64,000 nt of DNA, taken from assembly GCA_016223165.1 (NCBI GenBank), contig JACRPO010000007.1, positions 434,001-498,000 on the forward strand. Direction: 5' to 3'. The notes under the pieces are model-generated. The model was not told where the DNA came from. It was given only the letters and a program-made list of their open reading frames with translations, and did no database searches. The stretch comes from Burkholderiales bacterium. GTDB lineage: Bacteria; Pseudomonadota; Gammaproteobacteria; Burkholderiales; Burkholderiaceae_C. A program made the translations under genes and the position numbers. Shown here piece by piece: positions 18,865-27,729 of the stretch (position 1 is its first letter; each line of letters begins with the position of its first letter).

Positions 18865-20517
18865 ATGGAGCCGGCCCGCCATGACCACGTCATCGTCGGC
18901 GCCGGCACCGCCGGCTGCCTGCTCGCCAACCGCCTGAGCGAGGACCCGCGCTGCCGCGTCCTGCTGCTCGAAGCCGGCGGCGAGGACAACTACCACTGGA
19001 TCCACATCCCGGTCGGTTATCTCTACTGCATCGGCAACCCGCGCACCGACTGGCTCTACTTCACCGAGCCCGACGCCGGCCTGAACGGCCGCCGGCTGCG
19101 CTACCCGCGCGGCAAGGTGCTGGGCGGCTGCTCCAGCATCAACGGCATGATCTACATGCGCGGCCAGGCGCGCGACTACGACCAGTGGGCCGAGCTCACC
19201 GGCGACCCCTCCTGGCGCTGGCCGGCCGTGCTGCCGCACTTCCTGCGGCACGAGGACCACTGGCGCGCCGGGGAGCCCGATTTCTCCCCTTGGCACGGCG
19301 CCGGCGGCGAGTGGCGGGTGGAGCGCCAGCGGCTGCGCTGGGACATCCTGGACGCCTTCGCCGCCGCCGCGCGCGAGGCCGGCGTGCCGGCGACCGCTGA
19401 CTTCAACCGCGGTGACAACGAAGGCGTCGGCTACTTCGAGGTCAACCAGAAGCGCGGCATCCGTTGGAATGCGAGCAAGGGCTTCCTTCGCCCGGCACGC
19501 CGGCGCAGCAACCTGGACGTGCGCACCGGCGTGCAGGTGACGCGCTTGCTGGTCGAGCCCGGCGGGGGGGCCGGGGCCGGCCTGCGCGCGGTGGGCGTCG
19601 CATTCCGCTGCGGCCCCGGCGCGCCCGAGGAAACCGTGCGCGTGGCCGGCGAGGTGGTGCTCGCCGCCGGCGCCGTGGGCACGCCGCAGATCCTGCAGCT
19701 GTCGGGCATCGGTCCGGCGGCGCTGCTCGCCGAGCACGGCATTGCGCTGCGGCACGAGCTGCCCGGCGTCGGCGAGAACCTGCAGGACCACCTGCAGATC
19801 CGCGCCGTCTTCGCCGTCGAGGGTGTGCGGACGCTGAACACGATCGCGAATTCGTGGTTCGGCAAGCTCGGCATCGGCATGCGCTACCTGCTCACGCAAA
19901 GCGGGCCGATGAGCATGGCGCCGTCGCAGCTCGGCGCCTTCACGCGCTCGTCGCCGGCGTACCGGTTCCCGAACGTCGAATACCACGTGCAGCCGCTCAG
20001 CCTCGACGCGTTCGGCGAGCCGCTGCATCGCGAAGGCGCGTTCACGGCCAGCGTGTGCAACCTCAACCCGGGCGCGCGCGGACATGTGCGCATCCGCTCG
20101 GCACGGCCCGAGGATCCGCCACGCATCCAGGCCAACTACCTGAGCACCGCCGAAGACCGCCAGGTGGCCGCCGACTCGCTGCGCCTGACACGCCGCATCG
20201 CGGCCATGCCGGCGCTGGCGCGCTACCGGCCGCGCGAGGTCAGGCCGGGCGTGCAGTTCCAGAGCGACGACGAGCTGGCGCGGCTCGCCGGCGACATCGG
20301 CACCACCATCTTCCACCCGGTGGGCACCTGCCGCATGGGCCGCGCCGACGACCCGGCCGCGGTGCTCGACCCGCAGTTGCGCGTGCGCGGCGTCGCCGGC
20401 CTGCGTGTCGCCGACGCCAGCGTGATGCCGACCATCACGAGCGGCAACACGAACGCGCCCACGCTGATGCTCGCCGAGCGCGCGGCGCAGCTCATCCGCA
20501 GCGGGTCGGGCGGCTGA
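18865..20517 (+). CDS. GMC-family FAD-dependent oxidoreductase (choline dehydrogenase-like)
   Basis: Flavoprotein alcohol dehydrogenase of the GMC family, 550 residues. The FAD motif is VIVGAGTAGCLLANRLSED at the N terminus, GMC signature 1 is YPRGKVLGGCSSINGMIYMRG, signature 2 is GAVGTPQILQLSGIG, and the C-terminal catalytic region is HPVGTCRMG...PTITSGNTNAPTLMLAER. The product resembles BetA-like dehydrogenases, but no betaine genes are nearby, so the substrate is open (choline, other primary alcohol or polyethylene glycol type). The ATG at 18865 sits directly before the FAD motif; upstream codons are not family-like. It is divergent from the RRM gene. Confidence 0.92.
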   Translation: MEPARHDHVIVGAGTAGCLLANRLSEDPRCRVLLLEAGGEDNYHWIHIPVGYLYCIGNPRTDWLYFTEPDAGLNGRRLRYPRGKVLGGCSSINGMIYMRGQARDYDQWAELTGDPSWRWPAVLPHFLRHEDHWRAGEPDFSPWHGAGGEWRVERQRLRWDILDAFAAAAREAGVPATADFNRGDNEGVGYFEVNQKRGIRWNASKGFLRPARRRSNLDVRTGVQVTRLLVEPGGGAGAGLRAVGVAFRCGPGAPEETVRVAGEVVLAAGAVGTPQILQLSGIGPAALLAEHGIALRHELPGVGENLQDHLQIRAVFAVEGVRTLNTIANSWFGKLGIGMRYLLTQSGPMSMAPSQLGAFTRSSPAYRFPNVEYHVQPLSLDAFGEPLHREGAFTASVCNLNPGARGHVRIRSARPEDPPRIQANYLSTAEDRQVAADSLRLTRRIAAMPALARYRPREVRPGVQFQSDDELARLAGDIGTTIFHPVGTCRMGRADDPAAVLDPQLRVRGVAGLRVADASVMPTITSGNTNAPTLMLAERAAQLIRSGSGG

Positions 20518-20946
20518 ACGTAACTGCAAGACGCAACGGCCAGCGCTCCGCCTCGCCGGCGCGTCGGATGCAGGGGGGCCGGGGTAAGTCCTTATGCACC
20601 TTGCGAGGGCCCTCGCTACATTCGCCGCACTCGCGACGGGCGGCCCGGCCACAAACCGGGGCGGTCGCCGCAGGGGGACCGAGGAGACATGCGGGCATCG
20701 AGGGGGCAACCCCCACAGCCCGGGCGGGCGCCACCGAACCAGGGGCGCCCGTTTTCTTTGTGGCGGCGCTCTTTGTGGCGGCGCGTGCATGTCGGGGCCT
20801 GCGCTGCGCCCCGCCCGGTTGGCGCTTCCTGCTGCCCTGCTTTTCCCCCTCTATTGCCGCCGCTCGCGCCGGCGGCGCTGCCTAGGATGCCGGGATCGCC
20901 GTTTTCGCGGCCCCTCCGCCACGCGGCCCACGCCGCGGCAGCTGCC
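20518..20946. other. Long gap between GMC and HDOD genes: possible short transcript plus terminator
   Basis: This 429-bp gap has no convincing protein gene. A -10-like TACATT (20617-20622) with a poor -35, and a rho-independent terminator at 20725-20755, enclose about 125 bp. A Shine-Dalgarno-like GAGGAG precedes an ATG at 20689 that is in frame with the HDOD gene, but the encoded residues look non-coding. A direct repeat CTTTGTGGCGGCG occurs twice at about 20756-20783. Confidence 0.4.
20725..20759 (+). terminator. Rho-independent terminator upstream of HDOD gene
   Basis: CGGGCGCC (20725-20732) pairs with GGCGCCCG (20744-20751), and TTTTCTTT follows at once. This is the best intrinsic terminator in the window. 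It could end the GMC transcript (stop 208 bp upstream) or an independent small RNA. Confidence 0.7.
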
Positions 20947-21765
20947 ATGTCCGTCAACCCCGAACTGCGCCGCCTCGACATCGACATCCCGGCGCAGCCC
21001 GACGCGCTGGTCAAGCTGTCACTGCTGATGGCCGACGAGGAGCTCAACCTCGCTGCCGCCTCCGAGCTGATCGAGTCCGACATGGCGCTCGCCGCGGCGG
21101 TGATGAAGGCCGTCAACTCGTCGCTGTACGGGCTCAAGGGGCGCGTGCAGACGGTGCACCAGGCGGTCACCTACCTCGGCATGCGCGAGGTGGCGGCCGT
21201 CACGTTCGAGATGGGCCTGCGCGCCGCCTTCCCGCCCGCGCCCGAACTCGAGCCGATGTGGCGCCGCGCCGCCCTGCGCGGCCTCGTGATGGGCCGCCTG
21301 GCGCAGCGCCTGGGGCTCGATGCCTGGGCAGCGCACTCGGCCGGCCTCTTCGAGGAGTGCGGCAAGGCGGTGCTGTTCCGCCACGCGCGCGACCACTACC
21401 GCGCGATGCTGCGCGCCGCCACGCACGACGGCGACCTCGTGACCCTCGAGCACGCCGGCTTCGGCGTCAGCCACGACGCGCTCGGTGCCGCCTTGTGCGA
21501 GAGCTGGGGCCTGGGGCCGGCGGCGGTGGCGAGCGTGCGCCAGCATGTGCTGGCACAGGCCGGCGGCCCGCTGCCCGACGACGAGGACAAGCGCGCCGTG
21601 AGCGCGCTCTCGGTGGTCGCCTACGGCCTCATGACCGACAGCGAGTCCTTCGACGAGGAGACCACCCGCGTCGCCGGCGAGGCCGCCCTCGAGGCCGAAG
21701 CGCTGCTGCGCGCCGGCCGCCAGGTGCACGACCAGCTCAACGCCGCGGCGCACCACGGACGCTGA
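20947..21765 (+). CDS. HDOD domain-containing protein
   Basis: The 272-residue product has an HDOD domain over most of its length (about residues 12-215): PDALVKLSLLMADEELNLAAASELIESDMALAAAVMKAVNSSLYGL, then VHQAVTYLGMREVAA and AHSAGLFEECGKAVL. HDOD domains are HD-related folds without phosphohydrolase residues and act in signalling complexes, often linked to chemotaxis or cyclic-di-GMP pathways. No GGDEF or EAL domain is fused or adjacent. The ATG at 20947 starts just before the domain; an in-frame ATG at 20689 would add low-complexity residues. A -10-like TAGGAT at 20882-20887 lies upstream. Confidence 0.88.
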   Translation: MSVNPELRRLDIDIPAQPDALVKLSLLMADEELNLAAASELIESDMALAAAVMKAVNSSLYGLKGRVQTVHQAVTYLGMREVAAVTFEMGLRAAFPPAPELEPMWRRAALRGLVMGRLAQRLGLDAWAAHSAGLFEECGKAVLFRHARDHYRAMLRAATHDGDLVTLEHAGFGVSHDALGAALCESWGLGPAAVASVRQHVLAQAGGPLPDDEDKRAVSALSVVAYGLMTDSESFDEETTRVAGEAALEAEALLRAGRQVHDQLNAAAHHGR

Positions 21766-21920
21766 CGGACTCGCTGAAGGACAGGACAGGGACCGGGGCG
21801 CACCCGAAAACGGGGGTGTGCCGGGTGCGGGTAGCCCCCGAGCACCATCGTGCACGCGGGCGCGTAGTCTGGCGGCCCTCCAGACTTCAGCCGCGCCCCG
21901 CCTTCGCGGGCGCCTCCTCT

Positions 21921-23621
21921 ATGGCCGCCATCGTCGACGATTCCGCCCTTGCCCTGCAGCGCCTCTATCACTGGGAGAGCACGACCCCAGACCGCGTCGC
22001 CTACACCCAGCCGCTAGGCAAGGAAGGCGGCGGCCAGGTCGTCACCTACACCTGGCGCCAGGTGATGGACCAGGCGCGCCGCATGGCCGCGCATCTGAAG
22101 GCGCAGGGCATCGCGCCGGGCGACCGTGTCGCCATCCTGTCGAAGAACACCGCGCACTGGCTGATGACCGACTTCGCCATCTGGCTGGCCGGCGCGGTCT
22201 CGGTGCCGCTCTACCCGACGCTCGCCGCCGGTACGATCCGGCAGATCCTCGAGCACTCGGGCGCCCGCCTGCTGTTCGTCGGCAAGCTCGACGGCTGGGA
22301 GGGCATGAAGCCGGGCATCCCCGCCGGCCTGCGCTGCATCAGCCACCCGCTCGCGCCCGACGACGCGAAGAAGAGCTATCCGGCCTGGGACGACATCGTC
22401 GCGAAGACCGAGCCGCTGAAGGGCAACCCCGTGCGCCCGGCCGACGATCTCGCCACCATCATGTACACCTCGGGCACGACGGGCGCGCCCAAGGGCGTGA
22501 TGCACAGCTTCGGCACCTTCGCCTGGGGCGTGACCTCGGGCCTGAAGCGCGTGCCGGCCATCAACGCCGACGCGCGCATGCTCTCGTACCTGCCGCTGTC
22601 GCACGTCGCCGAGCGCACGCTCGTCGAGCACGGCCAGCTCGCCACCGGCATGCACGTGTTCTTCGCCGAGAGCCTGGAGACCTTCACGCAGGACCTGCAG
22701 CGCGCGCGCCCGACGGTCTTCTTCAGCGTGCCGCGGCTGTGGGTCAAGTTCCAGCAGGGCATCAACGCCAAGATGCCGCCGGCCAAGCTCGACCGGCTGC
22801 TGAAGATCCCCATCCTGCGCGGCATCGTGCGCAAGAAGATCCTCACGGCGCTCGGCCTGCAGGACTGCGTCTTCGCCGCCGGCGGCGCCGCGCCGATGCC
22901 GCCCGAACTGCTGCGCTGGTACAACAAGCTCGGCCTCGACCTCGTCGAGGTCTACGGCATGACCGAGAACTGCGGCGTCAGCCATGCCACGCTGCCCGGC
23001 AAGCAGCGCCCCGGCACCGTCGGCCTGCCCTACGACGGCGTGTTGAGCCGCCTCGACCCGACGACGAGCGAGATCCAGGTGAAGGCGCCCTGCCTGATGC
23101 TCGGCTACTACCGGGAACCCGTGCTCACCAAGGAGGCGCTCACCGAGGACGGCTGGCTGCGCACCGGCGACAAGGGCGCGCTCGACGCCGAGGGCAACCT
23201 CAGGATCACCGGCCGCGTGAAGGACCTGTTCAAGACGAGCAAGGGCAAGTACGTGGCGCCCGCGCCGATCGAGGACCGCCTCGTCATGCACGCCGCCGTG
23301 GAGGCCTGCTGCGTCACGGGCGCCAACCTCGGCCAGCCGCTGGCGCTGCTGATGCTCAACATCGAGGCCGCGAGAGCGGCAGCCGACGCGGCAGGCCGGG
23401 GCGCGCTCGAGGCTTCGCTCGCCGGGCACCTGAAGAGCATCAACGAGATGCTCGACCCGCACGAGCAGCTCGACTGCCTCGTCGTCACGACCGAAGCCTG
23501 GACGGTGGACAACGACCTCATCACGCCGACCTTCAAGGTCAAGCGCAACAAGATCGAGGATCGCTTCGCGGCGAACTACGAGAACTGGGTCGGTTCGCGC
23601 AAGAAGGTCCTCTGGGCCTAG
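21921..23621 (+). CDS. AMP-binding protein, long-chain acyl-CoA synthetase type
   Basis: ANL-superfamily adenylate-forming enzyme of 566 residues, most like long-chain fatty-acid CoA ligases. The P-loop is MYTSGTTGAPKGVMHS (about residues 178-193), then YLPLSHVAER, the adenylate-binding VYGMTENCG and the hinge/catalytic region GWLRTGDKGALD...ITGRVKDLFKTSKGKYVAPAPIED. The C-terminal catalytic lysine region is TPTFKVKRNKIEDRF. The enzyme probably activates a fatty or other carboxylic acid at the inner face of the membrane. No beta-oxidation genes are adjacent, so specificity is unknown. The ATG at 21921 follows a CGCCTCCTCT stretch without a clear ribosome-binding site. Confidence 0.93.
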   Translation: MAAIVDDSALALQRLYHWESTTPDRVAYTQPLGKEGGGQVVTYTWRQVMDQARRMAAHLKAQGIAPGDRVAILSKNTAHWLMTDFAIWLAGAVSVPLYPTLAAGTIRQILEHSGARLLFVGKLDGWEGMKPGIPAGLRCISHPLAPDDAKKSYPAWDDIVAKTEPLKGNPVRPADDLATIMYTSGTTGAPKGVMHSFGTFAWGVTSGLKRVPAINADARMLSYLPLSHVAERTLVEHGQLATGMHVFFAESLETFTQDLQRARPTVFFSVPRLWVKFQQGINAKMPPAKLDRLLKIPILRGIVRKKILTALGLQDCVFAAGGAAPMPPELLRWYNKLGLDLVEVYGMTENCGVSHATLPGKQRPGTVGLPYDGVLSRLDPTTSEIQVKAPCLMLGYYREPVLTKEALTEDGWLRTGDKGALDAEGNLRITGRVKDLFKTSKGKYVAPAPIEDRLVMHAAVEACCVTGANLGQPLALLMLNIEAARAAADAAGRGALEASLAGHLKSINEMLDPHEQLDCLVVTTEAWTVDNDLITPTFKVKRNKIEDRFAANYENWVGSRKKVLWA

Positions 23622-23698
23622 ACGCGGCCTACGGACAACCGGGCGCCGGGCCACCGGATCAGCGAATCGTCCGAGCGGCCTGCGGACCTCGCCCGGCC

Positions 23699-25294
23699 TC
23701 AGCCGCGGCCGAACATCAACCGTGTTGCCAGCCGCCGCTCCGCCGGTGGCAGCTCGGCCACGGCGCGCAGGAGCTCGATCGCGCGCTCGCAGTCGCGGGC
23801 CGGGCGTTGCAGCGCGCCCGGCTGCCAGGCCTGCGCCAGCAGCGCGGGTGAGCGTTCGCCGAGGCGGCGACGCAGCACCTCCTGCTCGACGGTGCTGGGC
23901 GCACGGCCGCCGATCTCGCGCGTCGGCGCCGCCGCGGCCGCGGCGATGAGCCAGGCGGCCTCGCGCTGCACGAGATCGGGGCTCAGCGCGCGCCGCGCCC
24001 CGGCGTCGGCGGCGAGCACGCCGATGCAAGCCGTCGGCGCCGCCGCCGCGCCGGGCCGAGGAACGGCCGTGGTGGTGCTGCTGGTGCTGGTGGTCGTGGT
24101 CATGGCGACGCCGGCCGCCGGCGCGGCGGCGCGCGCCGCGCTCAGCTGCAGCGCCAGCAGCGCCAGGTAGCTCTCGCGCAACTCGGGCCCGGCCTCGGCC
24201 AGCAGGGCCGGCAGATGCTGCTCGATCACCTTCTGGCCCTGCACCTGCACCTCGGCCGCGTCGGCGCCGCCGGCGCGCGCCTCGACCATGCGGCGCGCGG
24301 CCAAGGCCATCGCGCCGGGGTAGCGCTTGTCGACGGCCAGCCAGGTGTCGCTGCCGGTCATCGCGTCGGCGTACTCCGAGGCCGGCGCCTTGGCGCTCTC
24401 GGGCAGCTCGATGTCGAGCGGCCGTTCGGCCAGGCTCACGAGGCCGGCGCCAACGAGCTCGTCGCGGCTCGGGTACCACATGCGCGACGCCGGCGTGGCG
24501 AGCGTGCGCTCGATGAAGCGCTCGGGCAGGCCGGCCTCGCGATAGATGCGCACGAGCTCGCGGTTGGCCAGGTTGTCGAGCACCGGATTGACGGTGCCGG
24601 CCGAGGCGCGGTGGAAGCCGATCTTCGCGCCCGGCAGCAGCTGCTTGCGCTCGCCGGCCATGTGCACGAGCGTGCAGGCGCTCTCGCAGGCACCGGTGGT
24701 GCGCGTGTGCCAGGCGGCGCGCTTGACGAGCGCGGCGATCTCCTCGCCTTCCTTGAGCCGCCCGCCGGGCGAGTCGAGCTCGACGATGCGCAGGCCGCCC
24801 GCCTTGGCCGTGAGCGCGCGGATGCGTTCGGCGTCGCCGAGGCCGAGCGGCCCCTCGAGCCGCAGCCGTCGGCCGTCGGCCGACAACGTGGCCTGCACAT
24901 GGCCGATCGGATCGATGCCGCGCGCCATGCGCAGCCAGTCACCGACGTTGGGGACGAAATCGAAGACGGCCGAGCCCGTGGTGCTGAGCGCGCTCAGCGC
25001 CAGCAGCAGCTTGGCGAGCCCGGCCCACAGCCCCGAGCCGCCGCTCTCGGAGTGCGCCGTGGCGGCGCGCCAGGCGCCGACGATGCTCCAGACGCTGAAC
25101 AGCAGCAGCAGCGGCCAGGCGACGAGCAGCGCGATGCTGCCGCCACGCAGGTAGTCGCCGGTGACGGCGATCCAGGCGGCGAGCGCGCCGATCGCGAAGC
25201 CCACCGGCAGCGCAAGGATGCAGTTGTTGACCCAGAAGCTCACCGGCAGCGTGAGCTCGCCGCGCCAGTGGCGCGCGATGTAGCCGTCGGCCAT
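23699..25294 (-). CDS. Membrane protein with ClpP-like serine peptidase domain
   Basis: Not assigned to a named enzyme. The 531-residue product has two or three N-terminal membrane helices (VNNCILALPVGFAIGALAAWIAV; GGSIALLVAWPLLLLFSVWSIVGAW; LAKLLLALSALSTTGSAVF), then a ClpP/crotonase-like domain about residues 125-290. There, ELDSPGGRLKEGEEIA is the ClpP-like strand-turn, TGACESACTLVHMAG holds the candidate nucleophile serine in the A-x-S/E-S-A context, and KIGFHRAS holds the candidate histidine. Such proteins are often called periplasmic ClpP-like or COG3904. A Thr/Ser run (TTTTSTSSTTTAV, about residue 405) joins this to a C-terminal helical part. Start chosen at ATG 25294, directly before the first helix region. 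Confidence 0.75.
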   Translation of the reverse strand: MADGYIARHWRGELTLPVSFWVNNCILALPVGFAIGALAAWIAVTGDYLRGGSIALLVAWPLLLLFSVWSIVGAWRAATAHSESGGSGLWAGLAKLLLALSALSTTGSAVFDFVPNVGDWLRMARGIDPIGHVQATLSADGRRLRLEGPLGLGDAERIRALTAKAGGLRIVELDSPGGRLKEGEEIAALVKRAAWHTRTTGACESACTLVHMAGERKQLLPGAKIGFHRASAGTVNPVLDNLANRELVRIYREAGLPERFIERTLATPASRMWYPSRDELVGAGLVSLAERPLDIELPESAKAPASEYADAMTGSDTWLAVDKRYPGAMALAARRMVEARAGGADAAEVQVQGQKVIEQHLPALLAEAGPELRESYLALLALQLSAARAAAPAAGVAMTTTTSTSSTTTAVPRPGAAAAPTACIGVLAADAGARRALSPDLVQREAAWLIAAAAAAPTREIGGRAPSTVEQEVLRRRLGERSPALLAQAWQPGALQRPARDCERAIELLRAVAELPPAERRLATRLMFGRG

Positions 25295-25445
25295 GGGGTA
25301 CCCGCCTCCGCTCGCTGTTGTCTCGAGATCCGCGCGCGAGGCTAACTGACGCGCGCGGTGGCCGGCACCGCGCCGTCGCGGGGGTGGGCCCGCGCGGCGG
25401 TCGGGGCGGCCGCCGGGGCCGCGAGCGGGCGCCCGGGAGGCCTGG

Positions 25446-25907
25446 TCAGCGCGACGCGGCCGGCGCTGCCGGAGCGCCCGGCTGGGCACCCGCGGCACCC
25501 GGGGCCGGGACGGCCGGCGCCGCCGGCATCACGATGCCCGGGCCGATCGGAATCTCCTCGGCCAGCGTGACGCCGGTGACGAAATGCCGCGTCTCGCCGA
25601 AGCAGCTCGTCGGCAGGCCCACCTTCTCTTCGTAATGCAGGGCCACGCGCTTGCCGATGTGGCGCGTGATGTCCTTCGCCACCTTCTCTTCGTGCACGGT
25701 GAAGAAGAACTTCTCCGCCGTCGAGCCGGGCAGCGAGACGAGCGCCAGCTCGCCTTCCCAGGTCTTGCAGATCCAGCCCTTGTTGGAGAACTTCTGCACC
25801 CAGCCGGCCCGCTCGCCCGAGGAGTAGCTCCATTTCATGGCCGCCCAGAAGTACAGCGCGGCGAGGCCGGCAATGACGACGAGCGGCAGGACGAGGCGTT
25901 TGAACAT
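25446..25907 (-). CDS. Conserved hypothetical membrane-anchored protein (often mislabelled 6-phosphogluconate dehydrogenase)
   Basis: The 153-residue product has one N-terminal membrane helix (LVLPLVVIAGLAALYFWAAMKW) and a small periplasmic domain with GERAGWVQKFSNKGWICKTWEGELALVSLPG and a conserved CF (TSCFGETRHFVTGV). It resembles a Burkholderiales family that databases often label 6-phosphogluconate dehydrogenase; nothing in it supports that activity, since no Rossmann motif is present. The last 25 residues are an Ala/Pro/Gly tail. It lies between two minus-strand genes with separate spacing. Confidence 0.75.
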   Translation of the reverse strand: MFKRLVLPLVVIAGLAALYFWAAMKWSYSSGERAGWVQKFSNKGWICKTWEGELALVSLPGSTAEKFFFTVHEEKVAKDITRHIGKRVALHYEEKVGLPTSCFGETRHFVTGVTLAEEIPIGPGIVMPAAPAVPAPGAAGAQPGAPAAPAASR

Positions 25908-25949
25908 GGCGGGGGCCGCGGGCGCGGTCCGGAAGGTGGGCGCGGCGGA

Positions 25950-26930
25950 TTATCCGGGCCCTTCGAAGACGAGCTCGGCAGCGGCGAGGTCTTCGACGGC
26001 GGTACCGACCGACTTGAACAGCGTGCACTCGCCGGCGCTCGTGCGGGCCGCGGCGTCGGCGCGGGCGAGGTCGGCCAGCGTGCCCTGCAGGCGCTGCGGG
26101 CTGAACGCACCTTCGGCGACGGCCTGCAGCAGGTCGCCCGCCTTCGCGAGCGCCTCGGACGTGTCGACCCAGACCCGCGAGCGCACGAAGCACTCGCCGT
26201 CGGCCTCGCGCATGGCCGGCGTGAAGCTGCCGATGAGGTCCAGGTGCGTGCCCGGCTGCAGCCACGCACCGCGCACCAGGGGCTCGGTGGCGAGCGTGGC
26301 GCAGCTGACGATGTGCGCGTCGTGCACGGCAGCGGCGAGGTCGCCGAGATCGCTGATGGCCCTGATGGTCCTGGTGGCGCCGGCGTGCAGCGCCTGCGCC
26401 CGCCACTCGGCGGCCACGGCGTCGGCCGCTTCCGCGCGGCGCGCCCACACGGTGAACTCGGCGAGGCCCGGGCGCACGGCGCGCATGGCCTCGGGCAGCA
26501 GCGCCGCCACGCGCCCGGCACCGACGACGAGCAGCTTCGTCGCATCCTCGCGCGCCAGGTACGAGGCGGCGAGCGCGCTCGCCGCCACCGTGCGCCGCGC
26601 CGTGAGCTCGCCGCCGTCGAGCACGGCCAATGGCACGCCGGTGCGGGCGTCGAAGAGGCTGTACAGGCCGTGCACGCCGGGCAGGCCGAGGGCGCTATTG
26701 CCTGGGCAGACGGTCACCGTCTTCACGCCGAGGCGCGGGCCGGTGCGGCCCGCCTCGGCGGGCCCGGCGTGGCGCCAGGCCGGCATCAGCAGCAGGCTGG
26801 CGCCGCCGGGCAGGGCGTGCACGTGCCGCTGCGGCACTTCGGCGCCGGCGACCAACGCGCGCCGCAGCGCCTGCACGAGCGCGGGCAGCGGGCAACGGTC
26901 GCGCACGGCGCGGGCGTCGAAGATCTGCAT
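25950..26930 (-). CDS. Ornithine cyclodeaminase/mu-crystallin family protein
   Basis: NAD(P)-binding enzyme family that includes ornithine cyclodeaminase, alanine dehydrogenase and delta1-pyrroline-2-carboxylate reductase. The 326-residue product begins MQIFDARAVRDRCPLPALVQALRRAL. It has GLKTVTV-like LGVKTVTVCPGN, the Rossmann motif VVGAGRVAALLPEAMR (about residues 135-150) and the conserved GSFTPAMREADGE...VWVDTSEALAKAGDL tail, typical of the family. The motif reads GAGRVA where many members have GTGxQA. Reductase activity toward a cyclic imino acid is the likelier guess than true ornithine deamination. ATG 26930 is at the family start. Confidence 0.88.
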   Translation of the reverse strand: MQIFDARAVRDRCPLPALVQALRRALVAGAEVPQRHVHALPGGASLLLMPAWRHAGPAEAGRTGPRLGVKTVTVCPGNSALGLPGVHGLYSLFDARTGVPLAVLDGGELTARRTVAASALAASYLAREDATKLLVVGAGRVAALLPEAMRAVRPGLAEFTVWARRAEAADAVAAEWRAQALHAGATRTIRAISDLGDLAAAVHDAHIVSCATLATEPLVRGAWLQPGTHLDLIGSFTPAMREADGECFVRSRVWVDTSEALAKAGDLLQAVAEGAFSPQRLQGTLADLARADAAARTSAGECTLFKSVGTAVEDLAAAELVFEGPG

Positions 26931-27114
26931 GGGCGCGCAGCATAGTGGGCGAGGGTCGGCCCCGGTGGTGAGGCGCACGACCCTCGCTACGATGCGCGCC
27001 GGCCGGACCACGGCCAGACCGCGGCCGGACTGCTGCTGGAAATCGCGGCCAGATTCCTGAACCCAGGGCCCAGCGAGCGCCAGAGGCGCGAGCGGGCCCG
27101 CCCGGAGAACCCCC

Positions 27115-27705
27115 ATGACATGGCTCGTGCTCGGCCTCGTGCTCTTCCTCGGCGCGCACTCGCTGCGCATCTTCGCCGAGGGCTGGCGCACGTCGATGGT
27201 GGCGCGGCTCGGCGCCAACGGCTGGAAGGGCGCCTACTCGCTGGTTTCGATCGTCGGCCTCGTGCTCATCGTCGTCGGCTACGGTGCGACGAGGGCGCAG
27301 CCGGTGCTGCTGTGGGTGCCGCCGGTGTGGACGCGGCACCTCGCCGCCCTGCTCAACCTCGTGGCGCTGGTGCTGCTCGTGGCCGCCTACGTGCCCCGCA
27401 ACCACATCAAGGCGCGCCTGCGACACCCGATGATCCTCGGCGTCAAGGTCTGGGCCTTCGCGCACCTGGTGAGCAACCAGATGCTTGCCGACGTGGTGCT
27501 GTTCGGGGCCTTCCTCGCCTGGGCGGTGCTCGACTTCCGCGCCGCACGGGCGCGCGACCGCGCCGCCGGTGCGACGGAGGCGACGGGCGCGGCGCCTTCG
27601 CTCGCTCCCACCCTCGTCACCGTGGCGGTCGGCGTGGCCGCGTGGGCCCTGATCGCCTTCTGGGCGCATGGCGCCGTGATCGGCGTCAAGCCGTTCGGCC
27701 GCTGA
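27115..27705 (+). CDS. NnrU family membrane protein
   Basis: Integral membrane protein of 196 residues of the NnrU family, named for a gene needed for nitrite/nitric oxide reduction in some denitrifiers; its biochemical role is unknown. About five to six membrane helices are visible, starting with LVLGLVLFLGAHSLRIF, and the family segments HSLRIFAEGWRTSMVARLG, HPMILGVKVWAFAHLVSNQ and FGAFLAWAVLDFRAARARD are present. No nitrate or nitrite genes lie nearby, so denitrification cannot be inferred from context. It runs toward the SRAP gene, convergently. Confidence 0.9.
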   Translation: MTWLVLGLVLFLGAHSLRIFAEGWRTSMVARLGANGWKGAYSLVSIVGLVLIVVGYGATRAQPVLLWVPPVWTRHLAALLNLVALVLLVAAYVPRNHIKARLRHPMILGVKVWAFAHLVSNQMLADVVLFGAFLAWAVLDFRAARARDRAAGATEATGAAPSLAPTLVTVAVGVAAWALIAFWAHGAVIGVKPFGR

Positions 27706-27729
27706 GCTGGGCCCTGCGCAGCGCGGCGC

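Noticed and set aside
20581..20760. Cyclic-di-GMP or SAH riboswitch upstream of the HDOD gene
   Set aside because: The conserved core sequences of these riboswitch classes were not found; only a terminator and possible promoter are supported.
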